DNA of 64,000 nucleotides from Paracoccus alcaliphilus. Its GTDB lineage: Bacteria > Pseudomonadota > Alphaproteobacteria > Rhodobacterales > Rhodobacteraceae. Location: the NCBI RefSeq assembly GCF_028553725.1, contig NZ_CP067127.1, forward strand, positions 1 to 64,000, in the 5' to 3' direction. The position numbers were made by a program, and so were the translations under genes. Below are positions 15,778 through 23,960 of this stretch, piece by piece (position 1 is the first letter of the stretch; each line of letters begins with the position of its first letter). Below the pieces are notes generated by a model that was not told the DNA's origin, did not search any database, and saw nothing but the letters and a program-made list of their open reading frames with translations.

Positions 15778-16206
15778 TCAGTTCAGGTCGATCGAGCCGC
15801 CGCGGATGCGGTTCGACCGGGAGGCGTGGCTGATCAGGTTCTGGCCGCGAATGGTGATCCGGCCATCCTTGTCCATGATGATCGCGGATTTGCCGACCCG
15901 CAATTCGATCCGCTGACCGGCCGTTATCTTCACGGTCTCGCCATCGCGCAGGACCTGCGGCGTTTCGGGCGCATCGCGGTGGGCCAGCTCGACGATCCGG
16001 CCGATGATCAGGGGGCGGGACAAATCGCCATCTTCGAATAACAGCGCAACCTCGGCGCCCGCATCCCCGAAGGACAGCGGGGTCAGGCTGCGCGCCGGAA
16101 TTGCATGATCTTCGGCGTTCGAGGGAAATACCACCAGTGGCGCTCCGTCGCGAAACCCCAACAGAAGCCCGATCACAACGCCATTCAAACGATCCTTGAC
16201 ATCCAT
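15778..16206 (-). CDS. DUF6484-type spike-like T6SS protein
   Basis: A 142-residue protein with an OB-like front (GVVIGLLLGFRDGAPLVVFP, SLTPLSFGDAGAEVALLFED, PLIIGRIVEL) and a beta-rich tail (ELRVGKSAIIMDKDGRITI). This fits the DUF6484 family found with DUF2169 genes. The tail resembles the C-terminal end of the VgrG in this same island, which has GSARLQMKKDGTILIDG. It may be a small spike component or a mounting piece for the DUF4150 effector. ATG at 16206 is chosen because GAGAGG lies just upstream. It is the first gene of the minus-strand effector block. Confidence 0.7.
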   Translation of the reverse strand: MDVKDRLNGVVIGLLLGFRDGAPLVVFPSNAEDHAIPARSLTPLSFGDAGAEVALLFEDGDLSRPLIIGRIVELAHRDAPETPQVLRDGETVKITAGQRIELRVGKSAIIMDKDGRITIRGQNLISHASRSNRIRGGSIDLN

Positions 16207-16460
16207 AAGCTGCCTCTCGGTCGGCGAGACGTGAATTGATAATATTTCACGGCAACGAAGATTCACCAAGCCTGTTGTCGATTATCTTGTGAAAGGAGCG
16301 CGGAAACATATTCGGGACCCGTTTGCGCGCCTTTCATATGAACGGATCGGCCAGTAGTCGCCTTTCTTGAAAGAGTTGCAAGAATCGCCTTCATCTGCAA
16401 CACTTCATTCAAGGTATTCATTCCGCCGCTATTCATTATCCCCTGGGAAGGTTTCGTGGT
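16207..16460. promoter_or_regulatory. Divergent promoter region, effector block versus T6SS core
   Basis: This 254-bp gap separates the minus-strand effector-loading block from the plus-strand tssA operon, so it must hold both promoters. It is more AT-rich than the flanking genes (for example GATAATATTTCACGG on one side and TTGAAAGAGTTGCAAG on the other). No sigma-54 consensus or clear operator is visible to me. Confidence 0.4.
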
Positions 16461-17600
16461 ATGGACACGGATGGCCTCCTTTTTCCGCTGGCAGGAGATC
16501 AACCCTCGGGTGTGGACCTCAGGAATGATGCACGTTTTCATGCAATCGAACGTCTGCTTGAACCTGCCGCGCGCCAGCATCGCATAAAGGGTGACGGCTC
16601 GGTCAATGAGGCCGCGCCTCCGGTGGACTGGACGGCGATCCTGTCCGAGGGTCAGGCGCTGGCGGCGGATGGCCGCGATCTGAGACTGCTGGTGGTTCTG
16701 GTCCGCGGCCTCTTTGCCACTCAGGGGTTCGAAGGGCTGTCGCAGGGTCTGCAACTGCTGGTGCGCAGCATCGGCGATTACTGGGACAGCATTCATCCGG
16801 TCCGGCGCGAGCGTGACGACCCGCAGATGGCGGCGATGGCGCGAACCAATGCGCTGCGACAACTGGAAAACGACGACAACGGCCTGTTGTGCGACCTGCG
16901 TTTCGGGATCGCTTTCGCCCCGCGCGGCATCGGGCCGGTTCCGTTCAACGATCTTGCCGCGATTTCCCTTTCGGATTTCGAGGTGTTGGCCCGCGCGGCT
17001 TCGGGGCTTAGCCAGACGGAAAAGGACGCGATCCTTGCAAGGCACAATGACCGGGCCGGGCGCGCCAAACTGGCCAGCCGGGCGATGGCGGCCGAGCAAG
17101 CGGACGAGATCGCGGCGATGGTCGCAGGAATCGGGGCCTGTCTGGCGGGGATCGAAACGCTCTGCGCCACCTATGGTGAGATGGCCGGTTTCGGCGCCAC
17201 GCCGGGTCTGTCGCTGCCCGCATTGACCGAGGTTCTGACCAATTGCCGCAAGGCGCTGGAAAAGGCCATTTCCGAAAGCGGCTCTGACGTGATCGACCCG
17301 CCTGCTGAATCCGCCGGGATCAGCGGCGCGAACGGTGCGGCGATTCCCGCACTGGCCGAGGCCTCGACCGCCAGCGTCCGCCCCGGCGAAATCAATTCAC
17401 GCAGCGATGTCGAGGCGGCTCTGGACCGGATCGTGGCCTTTTACGAACGCACCGAACCATCCAGCCCGATTCCGCATGTCACCCGCCGCCTGCGCCGCAT
17501 GGTGGCAATGGATTTTCTGCAATTGATGGAAGAGGTCGCGCCGTCGGGATTAAAGGAGTTCCGCAATATAGCGGGGATCGAAGAGACCAGAAAACAATGA
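16461..17600 (+). CDS. tssA: TssA, T6SS baseplate/sheath assembly protein
   Basis: Coordinates baseplate, tail tube and sheath polymerisation. The N-terminal ImpA domain is clear: PLAGDQPSGVDLRNDARF, VDWTAILSEGQALAADGRDLRLLVVL, GFEGLSQGLQLLVRSIGDYWDSIHP. The C-terminal part carries SRSDVEAALDRIVAFYERTEPSSP and MVAMDFLQLM, typical of short TssA variants. Length 379 fits. First gene of a plus-strand core operon; GGGAAGG precedes the ATG. Confidence 0.94.
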   Translation: MDTDGLLFPLAGDQPSGVDLRNDARFHAIERLLEPAARQHRIKGDGSVNEAAPPVDWTAILSEGQALAADGRDLRLLVVLVRGLFATQGFEGLSQGLQLLVRSIGDYWDSIHPVRRERDDPQMAAMARTNALRQLENDDNGLLCDLRFGIAFAPRGIGPVPFNDLAAISLSDFEVLARAASGLSQTEKDAILARHNDRAGRAKLASRAMAAEQADEIAAMVAGIGACLAGIETLCATYGEMAGFGATPGLSLPALTEVLTNCRKALEKAISESGSDVIDPPAESAGISGANGAAIPALAEASTASVRPGEINSRSDVEAALDRIVAFYERTEPSSPIPHVTRRLRRMVAMDFLQLMEEVAPSGLKEFRNIAGIEETRKQ

Positions 17601-17637
17601 CTAACGGCAAATGTCAGGTAAATAAATAGGAACGGCA

Positions 17638-18177
17638 ATGAGCGAGAGTAAACAGAAGACAATCGAAAGAAACAGGGCGCCCCGCGTCCAGATCGCTTAT
17701 GATGTCGAACATTATGGCAGCCCGACCACGATCGAGCTTCCTTTCGTTATGGGCGTCATGGCGGACCTTGCTGGCGTATCCGAAACCCGCGAGGCAAAAA
17801 AACCGGTCGGAGAGCGAAGTTTTGTCGAAACCGATGCGGGCCGATTCAACAAGTTCATGGAATCGCTGGCCCCCCGGGTGAAAACACGGGTTCCCAACAC
17901 CCTTCCCGCCCCGGGCGAGGCAGAGGCCGATGAGGAATTGTTTGTCGATCTCAGCTTCAAGAGCATGAGCGATTTCGCCCCCGACAAGATCGCCGAACAG
18001 GTGCCCGCACTGAACGAGTTGCTGAAGATGCGCCGGCAGCTGGAGGAGCTGCTGAGTTATATGGACGGCAAGGTCGATGCCGAAAAACGCATCGCCCAGT
18101 TGCTGAACAATGAACCGCTGCTGCAACAGGCTGCCGAACAGGCGATGGCGGCGGCGAAAACGGGTGAGGAGGGCTGA
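17638..18177 (+). CDS. tssB: TssB, T6SS contractile sheath small subunit
   Basis: Small sheath subunit (VipA type), 179 residues. RAPRVQIAYDVEHYGSPTTIELPFVMGVMADLAG is the conserved N-terminal block, followed by FVETDAGRFNKFMESLAPRV, FKSMSDFAPDKIAEQVPALNELL and a C-terminal helix RIAQLLNN. It pairs with TssC, whose gene starts two bases after the tssB stop. It has no signal peptide, as expected for a cytoplasmic sheath. Confidence 0.97.
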   Translation: MSESKQKTIERNRAPRVQIAYDVEHYGSPTTIELPFVMGVMADLAGVSETREAKKPVGERSFVETDAGRFNKFMESLAPRVKTRVPNTLPAPGEAEADEELFVDLSFKSMSDFAPDKIAEQVPALNELLKMRRQLEELLSYMDGKVDAEKRIAQLLNNEPLLQQAAEQAMAAAKTGEEG

Positions 18178-18179
18178 GA

Positions 18180-19688
18180 ATGGCCGAAGAAAAGCAGGAA
18201 GCTGCCGCAGGTGCTGCCGAAGCCGAAGCCATTGATCTGGCCGAATTCAGCGATCTGCTGGAAAAGGACTTCCGGGTTCGGGACAGTGGCGGCGAAAAGT
18301 TGCAGGCGCTGGTGTCCAATCTTGCCCTTGCCGCGAAAGAGCGTTCCGGAACGGCGACCATTTCGGGAAATGCGGTCAAGTCCATCAAGTCGCTGATCAG
18401 CGGGATCGACCAGATCCTGACCCGGCAGATGAACGAAATCCTGCATGACGAGCAGGTGCGGCAGATCGAGGGCACATGGCGCGGTCTGCATTATCTGGTC
18501 AACAACACCGAGACCGACGCGAAACTGAAGATCCGGGTCCTCAACATCAAGAAGGACGAACTGGCCGATATCCTGGAAGATTACGAAGGCCAGATGTGGG
18601 ATCAGTCGCCGGTCTTCAAGAAGGTCTATACCGACGAATATTCGATGTTCGGGGGCGAGCCGCTTGGCGCCATTGTCGGGGCCTATGAGTTCTCGCACAA
18701 ACCGAAGGATGTCGGGATGCTGCGGAACCTGTCGGGGATCTGCGCCTCGGCCCATGCGCCCTTCATTGCTGCCGCAGCACCGCAACTGTTCCGCATGGAA
18801 AGCTGGCAGGAACTGCCCAACCCGCAGGACCTTCAGCAGATCGCCTCGGGGCCGGAATATGCCAGCTGGCAGTCGCTGCGCGAAAGCGAGGATGCCCGCT
18901 ATATCGGGCTGACCATGCCACGGGTGCTGGGGCGGCTGCCTTATGGCGCCGATACGGTCCCGGTGAAGGGCTTCGATTTCGAGGAAGAGATCGACGGCAA
19001 GCACGACCATTATGTCTGGATGAACGCGGCCTTCGCGATGGGCGTGAACATCAACCGCAGCCACAAGCTCTATGGCTGGGGCACCCAGATCCGCGGCGTG
19101 GAATCGGGCGGTACGGTGCTGAACCTGCCCGTGCACAGTTTCCCGACCGACGATGGCAGCATGTCGATGAAATGCCCCACCGAAATCGCCATCGACGACC
19201 GGCGCGAGGCCGAACTGGCCAAGCTGGGGATGATGCCGATCCTGCATCGCAAGAATACCGATGTCGCCGCCTTCATCGGCGCGCACAGCCTGCAGGATGA
19301 CGAGACCCGGGCCGGGCGGCTGGTCGATCCCGATGCGCAGGCCAACGAGCGGTTGTCGGCCAACCTGCCCTATCTGTTCCCGGTGTCGCGTTTCGCGCAT
19401 TACCTCAAGGCCATCGCGCGCGACAAGGTGGGCACGTTCAAGGAACGCTCGGATATGCAGAAATGGCTGTCCGAATGGATCAACCGCTATGTGCTGGCCA
19501 ATCCGGCCATGGCCGATGATCGCGCCAAGGCGAAGCGCCCGCTGGCCGCCGCCGAGGTTCAGGTCGACAGCGTCGAGGGGCGGCCGGGATATTACAATGC
19601 CCGTTTCTTCCTGCGCCCGCATTATCAGCTGGAGGGTATCAACGCCAGCCTGCGTCTGGTGTCCGAACTGCCCTCGGTCAAAAGCTGA
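18180..19688 (+). CDS. tssC: TssC, T6SS contractile sheath large subunit
   Basis: Large sheath subunit (VipB type), 502 residues. Diagnostic segments are DQILTRQMNEILHDEQVRQI, EGTWRGLHYLVNNTETD, SPVFKKVYTDEYSMFGGEPL, GAYEFSHKPKDVGML and RLPYGADTVPVKGFDFEEE. The end, HYQLEGINASLRLVSELPS, is also typical. It forms heterodimers with TssB around the Hcp tube. A 132-bp gap to hcp follows, which could carry an additional promoter for the abundant Hcp. Confidence 0.98.
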   Translation: MAEEKQEAAAGAAEAEAIDLAEFSDLLEKDFRVRDSGGEKLQALVSNLALAAKERSGTATISGNAVKSIKSLISGIDQILTRQMNEILHDEQVRQIEGTWRGLHYLVNNTETDAKLKIRVLNIKKDELADILEDYEGQMWDQSPVFKKVYTDEYSMFGGEPLGAIVGAYEFSHKPKDVGMLRNLSGICASAHAPFIAAAAPQLFRMESWQELPNPQDLQQIASGPEYASWQSLRESEDARYIGLTMPRVLGRLPYGADTVPVKGFDFEEEIDGKHDHYVWMNAAFAMGVNINRSHKLYGWGTQIRGVESGGTVLNLPVHSFPTDDGSMSMKCPTEIAIDDRREAELAKLGMMPILHRKNTDVAAFIGAHSLQDDETRAGRLVDPDAQANERLSANLPYLFPVSRFAHYLKAIARDKVGTFKERSDMQKWLSEWINRYVLANPAMADDRAKAKRPLAAAEVQVDSVEGRPGYYNARFFLRPHYQLEGINASLRLVSELPSVKS

Positions 19689-19820
19689 CGGCCCATCGCG
19701 GCGCAGGCCGCCATGCAACCGGGACTGGCCGCAGATCGGCCCGCCCTTCGGCCCGCGGCCACCGGCCGTCGGGATGACCGGGGCCACGCGCCCCTGAACA
19801 CATGATGAAAGGACAATCCC

Positions 19821-20294
19821 ATGGCATCCAACGGCTATCTGAAGATCCCGGACATCAACGGCGAAAGCAAGCGATCCGATCATGAGGACGAAATCATCAT
19901 CCATAGCTTCAGCTGGGGCGTAAACCGCAATACCTTCCGCAACACGGGCGGTCAGCGCGAACCCGGCCTGGCCCAGGTGCAGTCGGTGGCGATCAGCAAG
20001 GATTTCGACGCCTCATCGCCTTATCTGGCGCTGGCCTGTCTCAAGGCCAAGAATCTGGGCGATGTCGTTCTGGCCCTGCGCAAGGATCAGGGCGATGCGC
20101 ATTCCGATTTTCTGATCATCACGATGACCAATACCATCGTCGAGGACTACAACACTTCTGCCAGTGGTGATCGTCCGATGGACTCCTTCAACCTCAGCTT
20201 CGACTCGCTCAAGATGAAGTATCTCGAAGATACCGACGATCTGACTGCGGGCAATGAGCACGAGGTCGAATATGACATCCTGGCGGCCACGTGA
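19821..20294 (+). CDS. hcp: Hcp, T6SS inner tube protein
   Basis: Tube-forming secreted protein (TssD), 157 residues. It starts ASNGYLKIPDINGESKRSDH and contains IHSFSWGVNR, ISKDFDASSPYLALACL and the C-terminal DSFNLSFDSLKMKYLE, matching the Hcp family. AAAGGA lies upstream of the ATG. Hcp hexamers stack within the sheath and can carry small effectors. This is the only hcp gene in the window. Confidence 0.97.
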   Translation: MASNGYLKIPDINGESKRSDHEDEIIIHSFSWGVNRNTFRNTGGQREPGLAQVQSVAISKDFDASSPYLALACLKAKNLGDVVLALRKDQGDAHSDFLIITMTNTIVEDYNTSASGDRPMDSFNLSFDSLKMKYLEDTDDLTAGNEHEVEYDILAAT

Positions 20295-20320
20295 GACCCG
20301 GCTGCGGGCGGAACTGACAG

Positions 20321-21040
20321 GTGGCAGAACGGATCGATACGCCACAGGCCATCCGCGAGGCGGTCCAGCCCTCTTTGTGGGACCGCCTGAAGGATGACCT
20401 GCACGGGTTGGGCGCCGAAGCCGCTGCCCTGCGGCGAGAGCTGGGCAAGGCGCTGGGGTCTGACCGGGCGGTCGAGGAATTGCTTGCCAGCGGCGTTCGC
20501 GCGATTCAGGCGAATACCGCGCTGGACGATCAGACACGGCGCCGGGCGCACCGGCTGATACACATCGTGCAACGCCAGCATCAGCTGGAGGAAGGCGGCG
20601 TCATCGTGACATCCGATGTCCTGCGCGAGGCCGTGCGCCGGGATATCGAGATGCTGTTCAACATCGAACGGCTGGAGGCGGATTACCTGCTGACCGAACA
20701 GCAGATGATGACCAGCGAAAGCCCTGCCGAACTGCTGAGGAACTATCCCGAGGTCCGGCGTTCGGTGCTGAATTACGGCGTGCCCGCCTTTTCGGGGCGG
20801 CGCGGATCGGATTTCGACCACGAGGCGCTGGCGCGCGAATTGAAGGAGGTGCTGACGATCTTCGAGCCACGGCTGAAACGCGAATCGATCCGTGTCACCG
20901 TGGCGACCGGCGAAAAGACCGGGCTGCGGATCCTGATCGACGCGCTTCTGATGCTGTCGCCGGTGCCCGAGCGGCTGCGCCTGTCCACGATGGTCGATCT
21001 GGACAGCGGGCGCGCGGAAACCCGCATGGAGGAGCGGTGA
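20321..21040 (+). CDS. tssE: TssE, T6SS baseplate protein with N-terminal insertion
   Basis: A gp25-like baseplate protein. The family landmarks are present: QPSLWDRLKDD at 17-26, AVRRDIEMLFNIER at 104-117, LLRNYPEVRRSVLNYGVPAF near 138-157, and the C-terminal ESIRVTVATGEKTGLRILIDA. It is 239 residues long against about 140-170 usually; the extra roughly 75 residues (27-100) are an Arg- and Gln-rich helical stretch between SLWDRL and the first conserved core helix. The start is GTG at 20321. The stop overlaps the tssF start. Confidence 0.88.
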   Translation: MAERIDTPQAIREAVQPSLWDRLKDDLHGLGAEAAALRRELGKALGSDRAVEELLASGVRAIQANTALDDQTRRRAHRLIHIVQRQHQLEEGGVIVTSDVLREAVRRDIEMLFNIERLEADYLLTEQQMMTSESPAELLRNYPEVRRSVLNYGVPAFSGRRGSDFDHEALARELKEVLTIFEPRLKRESIRVTVATGEKTGLRILIDALLMLSPVPERLRLSTMVDLDSGRAETRMEER

Positions 21041-22923
21041 TGGATCGGGCCTTTCTCGATTATTACGAGCAGGAGTTGCAGCATATCCGCTCGCTGGCGA
21101 CCGAATTCGCCGAGCTTCATCCCAATGTGGCGCGCAACCTGTCGCTGGATTCGGTGCCCTGTCCGGACCCCTATGTCGAACGGCTGCTGGAAGGCGTGGC
21201 CTATCTGGCCGCGCGCACGCGGCTGAAGGTCGATGCGGAATCCAGCCGTTATGTGCGGGACATGATCGACACGCTGTATCCCGATCTGGCTGGTCCTGCG
21301 CCGGCCATGGCCATGGCCGAATTCACGCCCGGCCCGCAGGTCGGCCGGATGGCGGATGGATATGCCGTGCGTCGCGGCACGCGGCTGATTTCGGCGTTGC
21401 GCGAGGGGTTGCGCACCCGCTGCACCTATACCACGGCGCAGACGGTGCATCTGTGGCCGGTGCAGCTGGCTTCGGTGGACTATTTGCAGGACAAGGGCGC
21501 ATTGGCACAGGCCGGGCTGTCCGAACGCGCCACCCGTGACGCATTGGCGGGGCTTCGGCTGAAAATCCGCCGTGAGGGCGCCGGCGCCCTGTCCGAACTG
21601 ATGCTGGATTCGCTGCCGGTGTTCTTCGGCGCGGGCCAGCGCGGCGGAGCGATCTTCGATTCGGTTTTCGGATTCGGCATCGGTGCATTCGCCCGACCTG
21701 CGGACGCGAAAACTTCCTTCGTGCCGATCACCCCACCGGCAATGGTCGGAATTGACGATGATGAGGCGTTATTGCCGCGCGTGCGCCAGTCCTTCGAGGG
21801 CTATCGGTTGCTGCGCGAATATTTCCTGATGCCCGAGCGGTTCCACTTCTTCCGGCTTGGCGGCCTTGCCCGCGCCATCGGTGCCTGCACCGAGGAACAG
21901 ATGGCGGCCGAGATCGTGATCCTGCTGTCGGATCAGCGGGCCGAACTGTCGGGGGTGACGCTTGAGGACTTCCGGCTGTTTTCCACGCCGCTGGTCAATC
22001 TGTTCGAACATGAATGCAACATTGTCGAACTGCGCGAGGGGCGGTCGGCACATCCGGTCCATGCCGACCGGACCCGGCCCCGGGACTTCGAGATCTATCG
22101 CCTGCTGCGTGTCGATGATGCTGCGGTCGAGGGTCCGCAGGCCCGGATCGCGCCGCTGATCTCGGTCGGGGCACGGTCCGAAAGCGGCCACGTCTATACG
22201 ACCGAGCGTCGTCCGCGCCGCCCCGACACCGAAGAGGTCCGGCGCGGGCAGACCCGGTCCAGCTATTCCGGCGATGACCTCTATATCTCGGTGGCTCGTC
22301 CCGCCGATGGTCGCAGGGGGGCACCGGTCAGGCAGCTGGATATCCGCGCGCTCTGCACCAATCGCGATCTGCCGATACTGGACGACCGGCCAACCCTGAC
22401 GTTGGAGACCGGCGACCCGGTGCAGCAGGTCAGGCTGCTGGGTCCGATGCGGCGTCCGCGCGCCTCGTTGCGGGCCAGCCTGCCGTCCGGCGCAACGGGT
22501 GAGGCGCGGATGGACGATCTGACCTGGCGCTGGATCGCGCAGCTCAGCCTCGATCACCTGTCGCTGGCGGTCGAGGACAAGGACGCCGAGCCGCTGAGGG
22601 CCCTGATCCGGCTTTACGCCGACCGGGGCGATCCGGCACTGGCCCGGCATGGCGATGCCCTTGGCCGGGTGCGGTCGCGTCCGGTGATCGAGCGGCTTCA
22701 GATCGCCGGGCCGCTGTGTTTCGCGCATGGCACGGAAATCACGCTGGACGTCAACGAGCCCGTATTGTCGGGGGGCAGCCAGTTGCTGCTGTCTGCGCTG
22801 CTGGCCCGGCTTTTCGCGCGCTATGCGGCGATCAATTCCTTTGTCCGGACCCGAACCCGGCTGACCCAGTCGCAAACGGAGGTGATATGGCCGATGACGA
22901 CCGGCACACGCGCCCTGATCTGA
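21040..22923 (+). CDS. tssF: TssF, T6SS baseplate protein
   Basis: Baseplate wedge component, 627 residues. FLDYYEQELQHIRSLATEFA, DPYVERLLEGVAYLAARTRLK and YVRDMIDTLYPDLAGPAPAM are the classic TssF start; REYFLMPERFHFFRLGGL and PLVNLFEHECNIVELR follow. The ATG at 21040 sits in a TGATG overlap with tssE after GGAGGAGCGG, so the preceding in-frame GTG (21037) is not preferred. It functions with TssG, TssE and TssK at the cytoplasmic face. Confidence 0.97.
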   Translation: MDRAFLDYYEQELQHIRSLATEFAELHPNVARNLSLDSVPCPDPYVERLLEGVAYLAARTRLKVDAESSRYVRDMIDTLYPDLAGPAPAMAMAEFTPGPQVGRMADGYAVRRGTRLISALREGLRTRCTYTTAQTVHLWPVQLASVDYLQDKGALAQAGLSERATRDALAGLRLKIRREGAGALSELMLDSLPVFFGAGQRGGAIFDSVFGFGIGAFARPADAKTSFVPITPPAMVGIDDDEALLPRVRQSFEGYRLLREYFLMPERFHFFRLGGLARAIGACTEEQMAAEIVILLSDQRAELSGVTLEDFRLFSTPLVNLFEHECNIVELREGRSAHPVHADRTRPRDFEIYRLLRVDDAAVEGPQARIAPLISVGARSESGHVYTTERRPRRPDTEEVRRGQTRSSYSGDDLYISVARPADGRRGAPVRQLDIRALCTNRDLPILDDRPTLTLETGDPVQQVRLLGPMRRPRASLRASLPSGATGEARMDDLTWRWIAQLSLDHLSLAVEDKDAEPLRALIRLYADRGDPALARHGDALGRVRSRPVIERLQIAGPLCFAHGTEITLDVNEPVLSGGSQLLLSALLARLFARYAAINSFVRTRTRLTQSQTEVIWPMTTGTRALI

Positions 22924-23960
22924 TCCCGGCGCCGTTGCCCGACATTGCCCGCTCGGATTTCTTCGAGCTGCTGCGGCGGCTGGAAACGGCGACCATGCGC
23001 TTTGGCAGGGCTGGCGGTGCGGGGGCCGAACCGGCACGGCTGGGGCAATCGGCACGGCAATCCTTTGCAGTCAGCGACGTGGCCGAACTAACCCCCGGCA
23101 GACCCGACCGGAATGGCGGCAAACCGACGATCGCGGTGAACGTGCTGGGCCTGATCGGACCGGAAGGCGCGATGCCCCTGCATCTGACCCGCTGGATCAT
23201 CGCCCGCCAGTCCAGCCGCTGGTTTTCAGGCAACGACAGCGGCGCGACGGCGGACACGTCCTTTCTGGACTTCATCAACATGCTGCAACACCGGATGCTG
23301 GCGCTGTACTGGCGCGCTTGGGCCGATGCGCGTGCCGGTATCCATATCGCCCATGACGATGGCGGTCGGGTCGTCGCCATGATGCGGGCGATGGCCGGGA
23401 TGGGCCTGCCCGGCAGCCGCAGCGACGACAGCCGCCTCGACGGCGCGAAACTGCGGCACGCCACCTCTCTGGCGCAAGAGACCCGCAGCCTCGAACGGCT
23501 GACCACCTTTCTGGAAAGCGTGCTTGGGGTGCCGGTGACGCTGGTGGAATTCGTCGGCACCTGGATCGACATTCCCGAACATCTGCAAACCCGGCTGGGG
23601 GTCCGGCATCACGGGCTGGGCACCGGCGCGGTGATCGGGGCGCGGCGCTTTGACCGGCAGTCGCGGGCCGAGATCCGGCTGGGGCCACTGTCACGCCCGC
23701 AGTTCGACCACTTCACCAATGATCCGCAAAGCCGGGCCAGATTGCGCCATGCGCTGGTTTTCGTCCAGGGCAGCGATGTCGATTTCAACCTGCGGCTGAT
23801 CCTTGCCGCGCCCGAGGTGCCGCCGGCCCGTCTGGGCAACTGCCGCATTGGCCGCACCACCTGGGTCGATCCCGAAACCGGCGCGGATGCGGGCGATCTG
23901 TGCTTTCGCGACATCATCCGGTCGGCTGCGGCGGGCAGCCGGGAAAGGAGCGCGGCATGA
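22887..23960 (+). CDS. tssG: TssG, T6SS baseplate protein
   Basis: Baseplate wedge partner of TssF, 357 residues. SDFFELLRRLETATMRFGRA, the LGLIGPEGAMPLHLTRWI block, DTSFLDFINMLQHRMLALYWRAW and VFVQGSDVDFNLRLIL mark the family. ATG 22887 follows CGGAGGTGAT and overlaps the tssF end by 37 bp, while the frame is open further upstream without a ribosome site. The stop overlaps the tagH start as ATGA. Confidence 0.95.
   Translation: MADDDRHTRPDLIPAPLPDIARSDFFELLRRLETATMRFGRAGGAGAEPARLGQSARQSFAVSDVAELTPGRPDRNGGKPTIAVNVLGLIGPEGAMPLHLTRWIIARQSSRWFSGNDSGATADTSFLDFINMLQHRMLALYWRAWADARAGIHIAHDDGGRVVAMMRAMAGMGLPGSRSDDSRLDGAKLRHATSLAQETRSLERLTTFLESVLGVPVTLVEFVGTWIDIPEHLQTRLGVRHHGLGTGAVIGARRFDRQSRAEIRLGPLSRPQFDHFTNDPQSRARLRHALVFVQGSDVDFNLRLILAAPEVPPARLGNCRIGRTTWVDPETGADAGDLCFRDIIRSAAAGSRERSAA

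Noticed and set aside
18057..19904. A 615-codon minus-strand frame opposite tssC
   Set aside because: Antisense to tssC, a highly conserved gene; no motif in the antisense product.
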